64,000 nucleotides of DNA from Providencia sp. (GTDB taxonomy: Bacteria > Pseudomonadota > Gammaproteobacteria > Enterobacterales > Enterobacteriaceae), in the NCBI RefSeq assembly GCF_003533305.1, contig NZ_DOEH01000023.1, positions 226,310 to 290,309 of the forward strand, written 5' to 3'. Shown piece by piece: positions 34,416 through 43,809 of this stretch (its first letter is position 1; the number at the start of each line of letters is the position of its first letter). The notes beneath the pieces were generated by a model. That model was not told where the DNA came from. It saw only the letters and a program-made list of their open reading frames with translations, and ran no database searches. Made by a program: the position numbers and the translations under genes.

Positions 34416-35786
34416 TTACGGTGTTGCTCTTGGGCGTGATTTTTTCATTGGGATAGCGATGACGATCAGTGCGCCGATAACCAGTAAACCGGCCACAAAG
34501 TAGAGGCCAGAGTTGAAGCTACCTGTTTGATCTTTCAGCCAACCAATCAATAGTGGACTCACGGCTGAACCTATATTACCTGTTGCATTGATAACCGCAA
34601 TACCGATTGCGCGAGCGCGGAAACTGATCGACTGGTCAGGTGTGGTCCAAAAAACAGCCATGGCCGTAAACGACCCGGTTGATGCCATAATGATCCCAAG
34701 TAATTGGATCATCGGGTGGCTCGTCATAGCCGCTAAGATCCAACCTGCGGCGGCAAATAAGAACGGCAAGGCAGTATGCATCTTTCGTTCTTGCAGACGG
34801 TCAGAACGCCGACTCCAATAAATCATACCGAGAATAGTACAAAATTGCGGAATAGCCGTAAGTAAGCCGATCATGGCATTGCTGCTACCTTGATTAAAGC
34901 TTTGCATAATTTGCGGCGTCCAAATATTAATGGCGCTTAGGGTATTGGTTAAGCAGAAATAAGCGACGGTATACATCAATATTACTGGGGTGAAAATTTC
35001 TTTCCACAAACTCGTGTTTTGCAGTGCCGTTTGGCTTTTAGAACCATGGGGTTGTACAAGCTCAAGCTGATCTTTATCCATCATCTCTTGTAACGTGTCT
35101 TTATCTTCTTGAGTTAACCATTTGGCTTTTTTAGGTGAATCATCTAAATAGAACCAAACTAGCCCACCAAGGATCACAGAAGGGAAACCTTCAAGTAAGA
35201 ACAACCACTGCCAGCCCTTAAGATTTAGAACCCCATCCAAACCTAGAATATAACCGGACGCGATAGAACCAAATGCCATAGTTACTGGCATCGCAATCAT
35301 AAATAAGGCATTGGCACGAGCGCGGAAATAGGCTGGAAACCAATAGGTTAAATACACTAAGATACCTGGTAAGAAACCCGCTTCAGCAATACCGACCAAC
35401 ATGCGTAATACATATAAACTGGTCGGCCCCGTAGCAAACATGGTGGCAGTTGAGGCGATGCCCCAAAGTACCATAATGGTGGCTATCCAGCGGCGTGCGC
35501 CGACAATACCCAGCATAATATTGCTAGGAATACCAAAAATAACGTAAGTGACATAAAACAGTGTTGCGGCTAAGCCAAACATAGTGGACGACAGTCCAAT
35601 ATCTTTGCCCATAGTGAGACCCGCAAAGCCAATATTAATGCGGTCTAAGAATGAAAAAACAAATAATACAAATAAAAAGACGATGAGACGTTTAAATAAT
35701 TTATTAATGACCCGTTGTTGTGGCTCAGTTAAATTTTTATGTTGCTGAGCGGGATTATCGCCAGCGGTATGTTGTGAATGACTCAT
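34416..35786 (-). CDS. hpaX: 4-hydroxyphenylacetate permease (MFS)
   Basis: Inner-membrane MFS carrier of 456 residues, anion:cation symporter group, for uptake of 4-hydroxyphenylacetate. About 12 hydrophobic segments. Family marks are FSFLDRINIGFAGLTMGKDIGLSS, GAEAGFLPG-type block (GIAEAGFLPGILVYLTYWFP), ARANALFMIAMPV and the central loop with LDDSPKKAKWL. The DRINIGFA start is shared with HpaX and related aromatic acid carriers. It lies between hpaI and hpaA, as in E. coli. Confidence 0.93.
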   Translation of the reverse strand: MSHSQHTAGDNPAQQHKNLTEPQQRVINKLFKRLIVFLFVLFVFSFLDRINIGFAGLTMGKDIGLSSTMFGLAATLFYVTYVIFGIPSNIMLGIVGARRWIATIMVLWGIASTATMFATGPTSLYVLRMLVGIAEAGFLPGILVYLTYWFPAYFRARANALFMIAMPVTMAFGSIASGYILGLDGVLNLKGWQWLFLLEGFPSVILGGLVWFYLDDSPKKAKWLTQEDKDTLQEMMDKDQLELVQPHGSKSQTALQNTSLWKEIFTPVILMYTVAYFCLTNTLSAINIWTPQIMQSFNQGSSNAMIGLLTAIPQFCTILGMIYWSRRSDRLQERKMHTALPFLFAAAGWILAAMTSHPMIQLLGIIMASTGSFTAMAVFWTTPDQSISFRARAIGIAVINATGNIGSAVSPLLIGWLKDQTGSFNSGLYFVAGLLVIGALIVIAIPMKKSRPRATP

Positions 35787-36095
35787 TGTAGACCCTCAAT
35801 TTTATGCATTGAAAGCAATATCCATTTTTATTCAACATACTGTTATATCAGTGGTATTTAGTATTTTCTAATCCTGTTTTTTATCGGTGACTAGTAAAAT
35901 ATATTGACCGCCTGACGATAACTTAAATGATAACTTGAATTAATTTGGCTATATTAAGGGCGCAGAAAAACCCCTAGGCTGCGATAAAGCGCCTGCTTTG
36001 CATTGTTGAATGTTGTTTTTTTCTAATCTTCTAAATAAACCGTTTGTAGGGTTGGGTTATTTAAAAGTTCTCACTACTGCCTCATGTCCTATTTG
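35787..36095. other. Spacer between hpaX and hpaI
   Basis: 309 bases without a gene. Both flanking genes are on the minus strand. I see no ERIC copy and no clear terminator here; an internal promoter for hpaX is possible but no boxes can be defended. Confidence 0.4.
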
Positions 36096-36902
36096 TTAAT
36101 AAACGCTAGGAGAACTTGAGGTAATTCCTGATACTGTTTTACCAAATTTAGCGGCAAGTGCTTCTGCTGAACGAGCTAGCAATGTGGTGTCAACGCCGAC
36201 GGCAACAAAAAGTGCACCGAGTTTAATATAGTGTTCAGCAATATCGGGCGCAGCCATGAGAATGCCCGGCGCAATACCTGCTGCGCGAATTTGTGTTATC
36301 GCTTTTTCAATCGCCGCTTTAACTTCCGGGTGATTTGGATTACCGGAAAAACCCATATCAGCACTGAGATCTGCCGGACCAATAAAGACGCCATCAACCC
36401 CTTCAACTTGTAATATTTCAGGTAAATTTTTAATAGCTTCACGGGTTTCTACCTGCACAATCACACACATCTCATCATTGGCGCGTTGCAGGTAATCAGG
36501 TACACGATTCCAGCGTGATGCACGCGCTAATGCGCTGCCAACACCACGAATACCGGCTGGTGGATAACGCGTCGCACGTACTGCTTGTTGGGCTTGTTCT
36601 GCATTTTGTACCATAGGTAGCAATAATGTTTGCGCACCGATATCTAACAGTTGTTTGATAATAACAGGGTCATTCCACGGTGGACGTACAACGGGTTGAG
36701 AAGGGTAGGCAGCGATAGCTTGTAACTGAGATAATGTTGTTTGGATATTATTAGGCGCATGTTCGCCATCAATTAATAACCAATCAAACCCCGCCCCTGC
36801 CACTAATTCAGCGCTGTATGGGCTACATAATCCAAGCCATAAGCCGATTTGTGGCTGACCGCTTTTTAGTGCCGCTTTGAATTTATTGTGTAAGATATCC
36901 AT
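36096..36902 (-). CDS. hpaI: 4-hydroxy-2-oxoheptane-1,7-dioate aldolase
   Basis: Class II, metal-dependent aldolase splitting 4-hydroxy-2-oxoheptanedioate to pyruvate and succinic semialdehyde, the last ring-derived step. 268 residues as usual. Seen: [21 protein letters not shown], the catalytic [27 protein letters not shown], the Glu of [27 protein letters not shown] and [20 protein letters not shown] precedes the ATG. Follows hpaH by 10 bases. Confidence 0.96.
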   Translation of the reverse strand: MDILHNKFKAALKSGQPQIGLWLGLCSPYSAELVAGAGFDWLLIDGEHAPNNIQTTLSQLQAIAAYPSQPVVRPPWNDPVIIKQLLDIGAQTLLLPMVQNAEQAQQAVRATRYPPAGIRGVGSALARASRWNRVPDYLQRANDEMCVIVQVETREAIKNLPEILQVEGVDGVFIGPADLSADMGFSGNPNHPEVKAAIEKAITQIRAAGIAPGILMAAPDIAEHYIKLGALFVAVGVDTTLLARSAEALAAKFGKTVSGITSSSPSVY

Positions 36903-36912
36903 GGCAATTTCC

Positions 36913-37716
36913 TTAAACGAAACGGCAGCTAATTGAGCCCATTACGCCGTAGTCAACGTGGAAAACATCTCCTCGACGGGCAGGAACAGGGCGCGTAAAT
37001 GAACCACCAAGAATGATTTGGCCGGGTTCAAGTTCAACATTGTGTGGTGCCAGTTTGTTGGCTAACCATGCAACCCCATTAGCGGGATGGTTAAGCACTG
37101 CTGCTGCTACACCAGACTCTTCAATGACACCGTTGCGATACAGTAATGCACTGATCCAACGCATATCGAGATCGCGCGGTTTAATCGGTCTTCCACCTAA
37201 AATAACCGCAGCATTTGCAGCGTTATCGGAGATAGTGTCGAAGACTTTACGTGGGCGATTTGTTTCTGGATCGACATTATGACAACGGGCATCGATCAAC
37301 TCTAACGCAGGGATCACGTAATCGGTCGCGTTATAGACATCAAATATTGTACAGTTAGGACCACGTAGGGGTTTCGCTAATACGAATGCCAATTCAACCT
37401 CGATGCGCGGAACAATAAAGCGGTCAATGGGAATATCACAACCATCATTAAAAAACATATCGTCGAGAAGCGCGCCGTAATCAGGCTCATCAATTTGCGA
37501 GCTAGCCTGCATGGCTTTTGAGGTTAAACCAATTTTATGACCTTTTACGACGCGTCCTTCTGAAAGTTTCAATCCAACCCATTCACGTTGAATTGCATAG
37601 GCGTCTTCAATGGTTATCTCTGGGTGGTCCAGTGAGATTTGACGGATTTGCTCACGGGTTTTTTCAGCCTGGTTTAGGCGGTGGGCAATCTGTGAAATCA
37701 TTTCTTTCTGTAACAT
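36913..37716 (-). CDS. hpaH: 2-oxo-hept-4-ene-1,7-dioate hydratase
   Basis: Mg-dependent hydratase of the MhpD/FAH-like family adding water to the 2-oxo-hept-4-ene-dioate product before HpaI. 267 residues. Seen: [34 protein letters not shown], the metal-binding [25 protein letters not shown] and the C-terminal [16 protein letters not shown] with [15 protein letters not shown] precedes the ATG. An ERIC element lies just upstream. Confidence 0.95.
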   Translation of the reverse strand: MLQKEMISQIAHRLNQAEKTREQIRQISLDHPEITIEDAYAIQREWVGLKLSEGRVVKGHKIGLTSKAMQASSQIDEPDYGALLDDMFFNDGCDIPIDRFIVPRIEVELAFVLAKPLRGPNCTIFDVYNATDYVIPALELIDARCHNVDPETNRPRKVFDTISDNAANAAVILGGRPIKPRDLDMRWISALLYRNGVIEESGVAAAVLNHPANGVAWLANKLAPHNVELEPGQIILGGSFTRPVPARRGDVFHVDYGVMGSISCRFV

Positions 37717-37736
37717 TGTTAAGGCTCCAGGCTACT

Positions 37737-37851
37737 CTTCATACTTCGCATTACAGCGTTGTTGGCTGCGCGCCTTAACCCTAGTCACATACTTATGTAT
37801 GCTCCTAGGGATTAACGCGTTTGCCGCCTAGCTGTAATACGAATTATTTTG
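37737..37851. repeat. ERIC-like element (copy 3)
   Basis: Single copy between the dehydrogenase gene and hpaH, with the symmetric core CCTAGTCACATACTTATGTA followed by TGCTCCTAGGG, and right end GCCGCCTAGCTGTAATACGA. It begins 21 bases upstream of the hpaH ATG, so it is in the leader or promoter. Confidence 0.88.
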
Positions 37852-37954
37852 AGTAACATAATTTAGAGAGCGATTTTTTAATTAGCTCTAAGTTGAAATT
37901 ATGTATATTTCTAACTGTATACTTGTATTTCTTCAAAAATAGCCCATAACTTCA

Positions 37955-39418
37955 CTAGTGGGATAGCCCACCAAAGCAGAGATATTTCACTTCCAGATAA
38001 TCTTCAATTCCGTAGCGTGAACCTTCACGGCCTAGTCCTGATTGCTTGATGCCGCCGAATGGAGCGACTTCGTTTGAAATAATGCCTTCATTAATACCGA
38101 CCATGCCGCTTTCTAATGCCTCTGCAACGCGGTAGATTCTGCCGATATCTCTTGAATAAAAGTATGAGGCCAAACCAAATTCAGTGTCATTGGCAAGAGA
38201 AATGGCTTCTTGTTCGTCACGGAATTTAAACAGCGGTGCTAACGGACCAAAAGTTTCTTCTTTTGCAACTTTCATTGATTTGGTGACGCCAACTAAAACT
38301 GTCGGCTCAAAAAATAATCCACCTAAACTGGCGGGTTTTCCACCTGCAATAACTTTTGCACCGTGGGAAACCGCATCAGCGATATGTTCACTAACTTTAT
38401 CAATTGCAGCTTGGTTAATCAGAGGGCCTTGTTCTGAATCTGCTTGAGTGGCAGGGCCAATTTTTAGGGCGCTCACGGCTTTAGCTAGACGAGCTGCGAA
38501 TTCATCGTAGACACCTTCTTGCACTAAAATTCGGTTAGCACAAACGCAGGTTTGTCCGCTGTTACGAAACTTAGCCGCTAATGCGCCTTGAACTGCTGAA
38601 TCTAAATCTGCATCGTCAAAGACGATAAATGGCGCATTGCCGCCTAGTTCGAGAGACATTTTCTTTACGGTATCAGCACATTGCGCCATCAATAATTTAC
38701 CGACGCGCGTCGAACCGGTGAAAGTTAATTTGCGGACAATTGGGCTAGAGGTAAGCACGCCACCAATGGCTTGTGCATCAGTACCTGGCACAATATTGAA
38801 TACGCCTGCAGGGATCCCAGCTTCTTCGCCTAGGGCAGCTAAAGCCAGTGCAGATAACGGTGTTTCGGCCGCAGGTTTGAGTACCATAGTACAACCGGCA
38901 GCAAGGGCTGGACCGACTTTACGGGTGATCATTGCATTTGGAAAATTCCAAGGTGTGATAGCCGCAACTACACCAACGGGCTGTTTGATGGTGACTAAGC
39001 GACGACCGGGTAGGGGAGATGGAATCGTTTCTCCATAGGTGCGCTTGCCTTCTTCGGCGAACCACTCGATGAAACTTGCGCCATAAGCAATTTCACCCAT
39101 TGATTCAGTGATGGACTTGCCTTGCTCGGTACTAAGTAATTGCGCTAATTCTTTTTGGTTATCCATCATTAAACGGAACCATTTATTCAGGATTTGGCTA
39201 CGTTCTTTAGCACTTTTAGCCCGCCAAGCGGGGAGTGCCTTTTGCGCCGCATCAATAGCATTTTGTGTTTCTAATGCGCCCACATTACTGACTTTGGCAA
39301 TGATTTCGCCGTTGGCTGGATTGGTGACATCAAAAACAGCTTTATCGTTCGCATCAACCCATTGGCCGTTTATATAAGCCTGTTGACGGAATAATGTTGA
39401 ATTAGTATTTATGCTCAT
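37955..39418 (-). CDS. NAD(P)-dependent succinate-semialdehyde dehydrogenase
   Basis: Aldehyde dehydrogenase of 487 residues in the GabD/Sad group. Seen: FRQQAYINGQWVDAND, TPWNFPNAMITRKVGPALAAG, FTGSTRVGKLLM, the catalytic Glu in LELGGNAPFIVFDDAD, the catalytic Cys in FRNSGQTCVCANRI, and PFGGIKQSGLGREGS. The length and FRNSGQTCVCANR block are GabD-like. In the hpa cluster it would oxidise the succinic semialdehyde released by HpaI to succinate; this gene is not part of the classical E. coli hpa cluster. It overlaps the transporter gene by ATGA. Confidence 0.88.
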   Translation of the reverse strand: MSINTNSTLFRQQAYINGQWVDANDKAVFDVTNPANGEIIAKVSNVGALETQNAIDAAQKALPAWRAKSAKERSQILNKWFRLMMDNQKELAQLLSTEQGKSITESMGEIAYGASFIEWFAEEGKRTYGETIPSPLPGRRLVTIKQPVGVVAAITPWNFPNAMITRKVGPALAAGCTMVLKPAAETPLSALALAALGEEAGIPAGVFNIVPGTDAQAIGGVLTSSPIVRKLTFTGSTRVGKLLMAQCADTVKKMSLELGGNAPFIVFDDADLDSAVQGALAAKFRNSGQTCVCANRILVQEGVYDEFAARLAKAVSALKIGPATQADSEQGPLINQAAIDKVSEHIADAVSHGAKVIAGGKPASLGGLFFEPTVLVGVTKSMKVAKEETFGPLAPLFKFRDEQEAISLANDTEFGLASYFYSRDIGRIYRVAEALESGMVGINEGIISNEVAPFGGIKQSGLGREGSRYGIEDYLEVKYLCFGGLSH

Positions 39419-40641
39419 TTTTCGTTTTTCTCCGAAGACACCGAGTGAATTTGTGCGTGAACATTTTTAGCTGACAAGCGTTGGCTTGTGAAACTCAGTC
39501 CGGCACAAATTGCCATAACGAGTGCCATAGCAAATGGGGATTTATCCTGTAATACAGAAACTGCAACACTGGCAAGTGCCGCCAATGCAAATTGAATTGA
39601 AATTGCTAACGCACTGGCGCTACCGGCGATTTTTCCGCGATGTTGCAGTAACAATGATAAGCTGTTGGTGCCGATGGCATTAACCATTGATAGGAACAGC
39701 ACAACTAGGATAACAATAATAGACAGGCTTTGTTGGTAGAAAATGAGCAATAACACGCCAAAAAGTAATTGAATCCCACTTTGCATACCGAGTATGCGAT
39801 TTAAGCTATACACCTTGAGCAACCTGACATTGAGCAATAGCATCACAATCATACCTAATATATTGCAGCCAAAAAGCAGGCCATAATACTGCTCAGAAAC
39901 ACCAAAATAGTTAATATAAACAAATGGAGAGCCACTGATAAAAGCAAACATACCGGCGAAAGAGAACGCCATCGTGCCAATAATGCTCATGGCCTCTTTA
40001 TCGGTGATAATTTGGCTGTAATTGCGAAAGGCCACTGCAATTAAATTTTGCTTTCCTTGTTCATGCACTAAGGTTTCAGGAAGGAGTAAAAAAATCGTGC
40101 ATACAGACGTTAAACCAATCAGTGCAAGAAGATAGAAAATCACTTGCCACTGAAAATGGATCAATAAAAAACCGCCAAGCAACGGTGCGAGTAAAGGCGC
40201 AATCATGGTGACTAACGTCATTAATGATAAAACCCTAGGCAGTTCGTTAGATGGATAAACATCTCGAGCAATTGCCCTTGCCATTACAATAGCTGCGCCA
40301 CTTCCAAAAGCTTGTAACGCTCTGAAAATAATTAGTGAATTAGCATCAGTCGCTTGCGCGCACAACAGGCTTGCGATGGTAAAAATAGCCAATCCACTTA
40401 ATAACATTTTTCGGCGGCCTAATAAGTCACTTAAGGGACCATAAAACAGCATGCCGACACAAAAACCTGCAAAGAAAGCCCCAAGGGTATATTGCATTTG
40501 GTCTTGTGTTGCTTGTAAAGCTAATCCCATTTGCGGAAGAGCCGGAAGGTACATATCAATCGATAAGGGGCCAAAAGCGACAAGGGAACCGAGTAGCGGA
40601 ATAAGCCATTTAGGTATTTGCTGATCGAATTTAGTCACCAT
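39415..40641 (-). CDS. MFS drug/effector transporter (Bcr/CflA family)
   Basis: Inner-membrane protein of 408 residues with about 12 hydrophobic segments. The opening PLSIDMYLPALPQMGLAL and GMLFYGPLSDLLGRRKMLLSG are signature blocks of the Bcr/CflA family. Substrate unknown. It is translationally coupled to the dehydrogenase and lies 43 bases after hpaF, inserted between hpaF and hpaH compared with E. coli. It could export a toxic intermediate; that is speculation. Confidence 0.88.
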   Translation of the reverse strand: MVTKFDQQIPKWLIPLLGSLVAFGPLSIDMYLPALPQMGLALQATQDQMQYTLGAFFAGFCVGMLFYGPLSDLLGRRKMLLSGLAIFTIASLLCAQATDANSLIIFRALQAFGSGAAIVMARAIARDVYPSNELPRVLSLMTLVTMIAPLLAPLLGGFLLIHFQWQVIFYLLALIGLTSVCTIFLLLPETLVHEQGKQNLIAVAFRNYSQIITDKEAMSIIGTMAFSFAGMFAFISGSPFVYINYFGVSEQYYGLLFGCNILGMIVMLLLNVRLLKVYSLNRILGMQSGIQLLFGVLLLIFYQQSLSIIVILVVLFLSMVNAIGTNSLSLLLQHRGKIAGSASALAISIQFALAALASVAVSVLQDKSPFAMALVMAICAGLSFTSQRLSAKNVHAQIHSVSSEKNEK

Positions 40642-40684
40642 AACCGCCCCTTATTACTGATGTTATTTATAACGTTTTACGCCA

Positions 40685-41068
40685 TCATGATTTAAACAAT
40701 GCATGAACATTGTTTTGCTTATAATTCAGTACAGGATCTAACTCTTCCATGGTGAAAGATAGGGCAAGGTAGCGTTTCGTCATCAAATCAGCAAAATGCG
40801 CTTTAATCAGTGTGAACAGCATTTCACCTGTTTTTTGTCTATCTTCAAGGGAACGGCCTGCCCCAATTTTTAGCGTCATATGGACAAAAGCATAATCTTG
40901 CTTGCCGTCTGCCATTTGCCAAGTATCTAACCAAATAGCGCGGCTACGAATACCGGCTAATGGAAAAATACCCGTGCCTGCTAATGCTTCATTGATTTTA
41001 GCAAATAGCGTTGGTAGCGCCGCTTCATCACGAATATTATCAGTACATTCAGCGTAAAAATGAGGCAT
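40685..41068 (-). CDS. hpaF: 5-carboxymethyl-2-hydroxymuconate delta-isomerase
   Basis: Tautomerase-superfamily enzyme of 127 residues. The catalytic Pro follows the initiator Met (MPHFYAECTDNIR), as the family requires. Other blocks are ALAGTGIFPLAGIRSRAI, YAFVHMTLKIGAGRSLEDRQKTGE and LSFTMEELDPVLNYKQNN. It isomerises 5-carboxymethyl-2-hydroxymuconate in the cytoplasm. It follows hpaD by 9 bases. Confidence 0.95.
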   Translation of the reverse strand: MPHFYAECTDNIRDEAALPTLFAKINEALAGTGIFPLAGIRSRAIWLDTWQMADGKQDYAFVHMTLKIGAGRSLEDRQKTGEMLFTLIKAHFADLMTKRYLALSFTMEELDPVLNYKQNNVHALFKS

Positions 41069-41077
41069 GTTAATTCC

Positions 41078-41959
41078 TTAAGCGTTAGTGACTTGTTTAT
41101 CAGTAATATAGCTAGGCAGTGGGAAAATGGCATTTAATTGCCCTGTGCCTGAACTTGCAAATAAGTCGGTTAAAATCTCAACTTGTTCTGCATATTTATC
41201 CCAACCTAACAGACCTAATAACATAACTGTGTCATGCATGTGGCCTTCGCCATAACAATAATCCGCATATTCAGGTAGCATTTTGCAGAATTCTTCAAAG
41301 CGGCCTTCACGCCATAATTTCACGACACGTTTATCCATTTGCTCGTCAAATTCACGGGTGTAGCTGTTCATACCATCTTCTGCTTTTTGGTCATCAATAA
41401 AGCGGTGAGACAATGAGCCACTCGCGAGAACAGCGACAGTACCATCATATTTGTCAATGGCGGTGAGTACAGCTTCACCGAGTTTACGGCTATCTTCAAA
41501 ACTATGAGAAGTACAAAAAGCAGAGATAGAAATCACTTTAAAATGGCGATCACTATTCATATAACGCATTGGAACGAGTGTCGCATATTCAAGAGTGAGA
41601 CTTGGAATTTCATGAGATTGAGCACGAACGCCCAGCTTGCGCGCCTCTTCACCAATCATACGACCTAGTTCTGAATTACCCAGATAGTCATATTCCATAT
41701 CACGAATAAAGTGAGGGAGTTCATTACTGGTGTAAATACCTTTGAAGTGATCGGCACAGTTGATGTGATACGCACTATTGACCAGCCAGTGAGTATCAAA
41801 AACAATAATAGTATCGACGCCAAGTTCACGACAGCGACGGCTGATTTCTTTGTGTCCATCAATGGCAGATTGGCGGCAACCGAAGTTTTTCCCCGGAATT
41901 TCCGACAGGTACATTGATGGGACGTGTGTTACTTTGGCTGCAAGTACTAATTTACCCAT
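41078..41959 (-). CDS. hpaD: 3,4-dihydroxyphenylacetate 2,3-dioxygenase
   Basis: Ring-opening, metal-dependent extradiol dioxygenase of the LigB-like family, 293 residues. Seen: KVTHVPSMYLSEIPGKNFG with the metal-binding His, DTIIVFDTHWLVNSAYH, LTLEYATLVPMRYMN and VAVLASGSLSHRF. It makes 5-carboxymethyl-2-hydroxymuconic semialdehyde for HpaE. Two ERIC elements and a small tandem repeat separate it from hpaE. Confidence 0.95.
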   Translation of the reverse strand: MGKLVLAAKVTHVPSMYLSEIPGKNFGCRQSAIDGHKEISRRCRELGVDTIIVFDTHWLVNSAYHINCADHFKGIYTSNELPHFIRDMEYDYLGNSELGRMIGEEARKLGVRAQSHEIPSLTLEYATLVPMRYMNSDRHFKVISISAFCTSHSFEDSRKLGEAVLTAIDKYDGTVAVLASGSLSHRFIDDQKAEDGMNSYTREFDEQMDKRVVKLWREGRFEEFCKMLPEYADYCYGEGHMHDTVMLLGLLGWDKYAEQVEILTDLFASSGTGQLNAIFPLPSYITDKQVTNA

Positions 41960-41973
41960 TTTATTCCCCTTTA

Positions 41974-42092
41974 TTCGTCATACTTCACGTTGTAGCTGTG
42001 TTGGCTTCACTCTGCCACTCGAGTCACATACTAATGTATGCTCCCCGAGATACCATCGTTTGCCGCCTTGCTACACCGCGAACTATTTAGAA
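41974..42092. repeat. ERIC-like element (copy 4)
   Basis: Begins 15 bases upstream of the hpaD ATG. Core GAGTCACATACTAATGTATG and right end TTGCCGCCTTGC. First of two tandem copies in the hpaE-hpaD gap. Confidence 0.87.
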
Positions 42093-42098
42093 TAAACA

Positions 42099-42199
42099 AT
42101 GGTGTAGCTGTGTTGGCTTCATTCTGCTCGAATCACATACTTATGTATGCTCCGCGAGATGTCATCGTTTGCCGCCTTGCTACAACTCAAACTATTTAG
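42099..42199. repeat. ERIC-like element (copy 5)
   Basis: Second tandem copy; the left arm is slightly shorter (starting GGTGTAGCTGTGTTGGCTTC). Core AATCACATACTTATGTATGC. Ends in ACTATTTAGG, where the small tandem repeat begins. The remainder of the gap, to 42342, is AT-rich and has no recognisable feature. Confidence 0.85.
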
Positions 42200-42248
42200 G
42201 GTAAGGAACGAGTTTACCCATGTTTAGGGTAAGGAACGAGTTTACCCA
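42195..42248. repeat. 26-bp tandem repeat at the ERIC end
   Basis: The unit that begins TTTAGGGTAAGG and ends GAGTTTACCCA occurs at 42195-42220 and again at 42223-42248 without change. GGGTAA and TTACCC inside each unit can pair. It starts within the last bases of the ERIC copy. Confidence 0.85.
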
Positions 42249-42342
42249 TAATTTGTTGTAGCTATTACTTGTTGTTAATTATTTACAGTTCAAATTTTTA
42301 TAGGTATCTAATTGATAAATATTATAAAAATAACTTGATAAA

Positions 42343-43809
42343 TCATACACCCCAGCGTGGAATGTTGTGATCACCGAAAGAGATACAAACGTTCTTCATT
42401 TCGGCAAAGACATCAAAGCTGTACTCGCCACCTTCACGACCGACACCAGAGGCTTTTACACCACCAAATGGTTGACGTAGGTCGCGGACATTTTGGGTAT
42501 TTACAAAAACCATCCCGGCTTCGATACTGCGCGATAAACGCAGAACTTTGCTGACATCTTGTGTCCAAATGTAAGAAGCAAGGCCATATTCAATGTCATT
42601 TGCCATACGCAGGCCATCTTCTTCTGTTTTGAAAGGGATCAGACAAGCGACAGGGCCAAATATTTCTTCTTGAGCTACACGCATACGGTTGTCTACATCC
42701 GCTAAAACGGTTGGACGTAAGAAATGACCATTACGTAGATGAGCGGGGAGATCGCTTGGTTTGTCTGGCCCACCCGCTAGCAGCGTTGCGCCTTCTTCCA
42801 TGCCGATACGAATATAGCCTGAGACTTTGTCCCAATGTTGTTGGCTGATAAGTGCGCCGACTTGTGTTTTCGGGTCGGTAGGGTCGCCCACGATCAGGCG
42901 GTTTGCGCGTTCTGCAAAACGTTTGACGAATTCAGGGTAAATACTTTCTTGAATGAAGATACGAGAACCTGCGGTGCAACGTTCACCATTAATTGAGAAA
43001 ATAGTGAACAAGGCAGCATCGAGGGCACGCTCAATATCCGCATCTTCAAACACCAGAACCGGCGATTTGCCGCCAAGTTCCATCGAATATTTTTTCAGAC
43101 CTGCATTTTGCATGATCATGCGGCCCGTCGAAGTACCACCGGTAAAGGAAACGGCACGAACATCGTGATGCTTAACTAATGCATCTCCGGCAGTGCTGCC
43201 ATAGCCCTGAACGACGTTAAGTACGCCAGCTGGAATACCCGCTTCAAGGGCAAGTTCACCTAAACGATTGGCAGAAAGTGGCGATAATTCAGACATTTTT
43301 AGTACGGCGGTATTACCCAGAGCCAAACAAGGAGCCGTTTTCCATGTCGCTGTCATAAACGGCACGTTCCATGGGGAAATTAGCGCACAAACACCTACTG
43401 GCTGAACTAAAGTATAGTTCATCATTTTGTCGTCTACAGGATAAGTACGACCATTCATCTGCTGACAAATTTCGGCGAAAAACTCAAAGTTATGAGATGC
43501 TCTTGGGATCAACACATTTTTGGTTTGATGGATAGGTAAACCGGTATCGTTGGTTTCCATTTCCGCAATTTGTGGTACGTTTTCATCTATTAGCTCACCG
43601 AGACGGCGCATCAGGCGAGCACGTTCTTTCATCGGTGTATTAGCCCATTTAGGGAAAGCGTCTTTTGCTGCTGCAACTGCTTGATTGATTTCGTCTTGTC
43701 CACCTGAGGCAACTTCGGCTAATACTTCACCTGTAGCGGGGTTCGTGGTTTCAAAATATGCTTTGCTGGCAACGTTTTTACCGTTGATCCAATGGTTAAT
43801 CTGCGTCAT
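42343..43809 (-). CDS. hpaE: 5-carboxymethyl-2-hydroxymuconic semialdehyde dehydrogenase
   Basis: NAD-dependent aldehyde dehydrogenase of 488 residues making 5-carboxymethyl-2-hydroxymuconate from the HpaD product. Seen: INHWINGKNVASKAYFETTN, SPWNVPFMTATWKTAPCLALG, FTGGTSTGRMIM, the catalytic Glu in LELGGKSPVLVFEDAD, the catalytic Cys in NGERCTAGSRIFIQ and PFGGVKASGVGREGGEYS. The start overlaps the stop of the hpaG C-terminal gene by one base (TAATG). Confidence 0.96.
   Translation of the reverse strand: MTQINHWINGKNVASKAYFETTNPATGEVLAEVASGGQDEINQAVAAAKDAFPKWANTPMKERARLMRRLGELIDENVPQIAEMETNDTGLPIHQTKNVLIPRASHNFEFFAEICQQMNGRTYPVDDKMMNYTLVQPVGVCALISPWNVPFMTATWKTAPCLALGNTAVLKMSELSPLSANRLGELALEAGIPAGVLNVVQGYGSTAGDALVKHHDVRAVSFTGGTSTGRMIMQNAGLKKYSMELGGKSPVLVFEDADIERALDAALFTIFSINGERCTAGSRIFIQESIYPEFVKRFAERANRLIVGDPTDPKTQVGALISQQHWDKVSGYIRIGMEEGATLLAGGPDKPSDLPAHLRNGHFLRPTVLADVDNRMRVAQEEIFGPVACLIPFKTEEDGLRMANDIEYGLASYIWTQDVSKVLRLSRSIEAGMVFVNTQNVRDLRQPFGGVKASGVGREGGEYSFDVFAEMKNVCISFGDHNIPRWGV

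Noticed and set aside
38637..39038. Plus-strand frame of 133 codons opposite the succinate-semialdehyde dehydrogenase gene
   Set aside because: Antisense shadow of a conserved enzyme with intact motifs.
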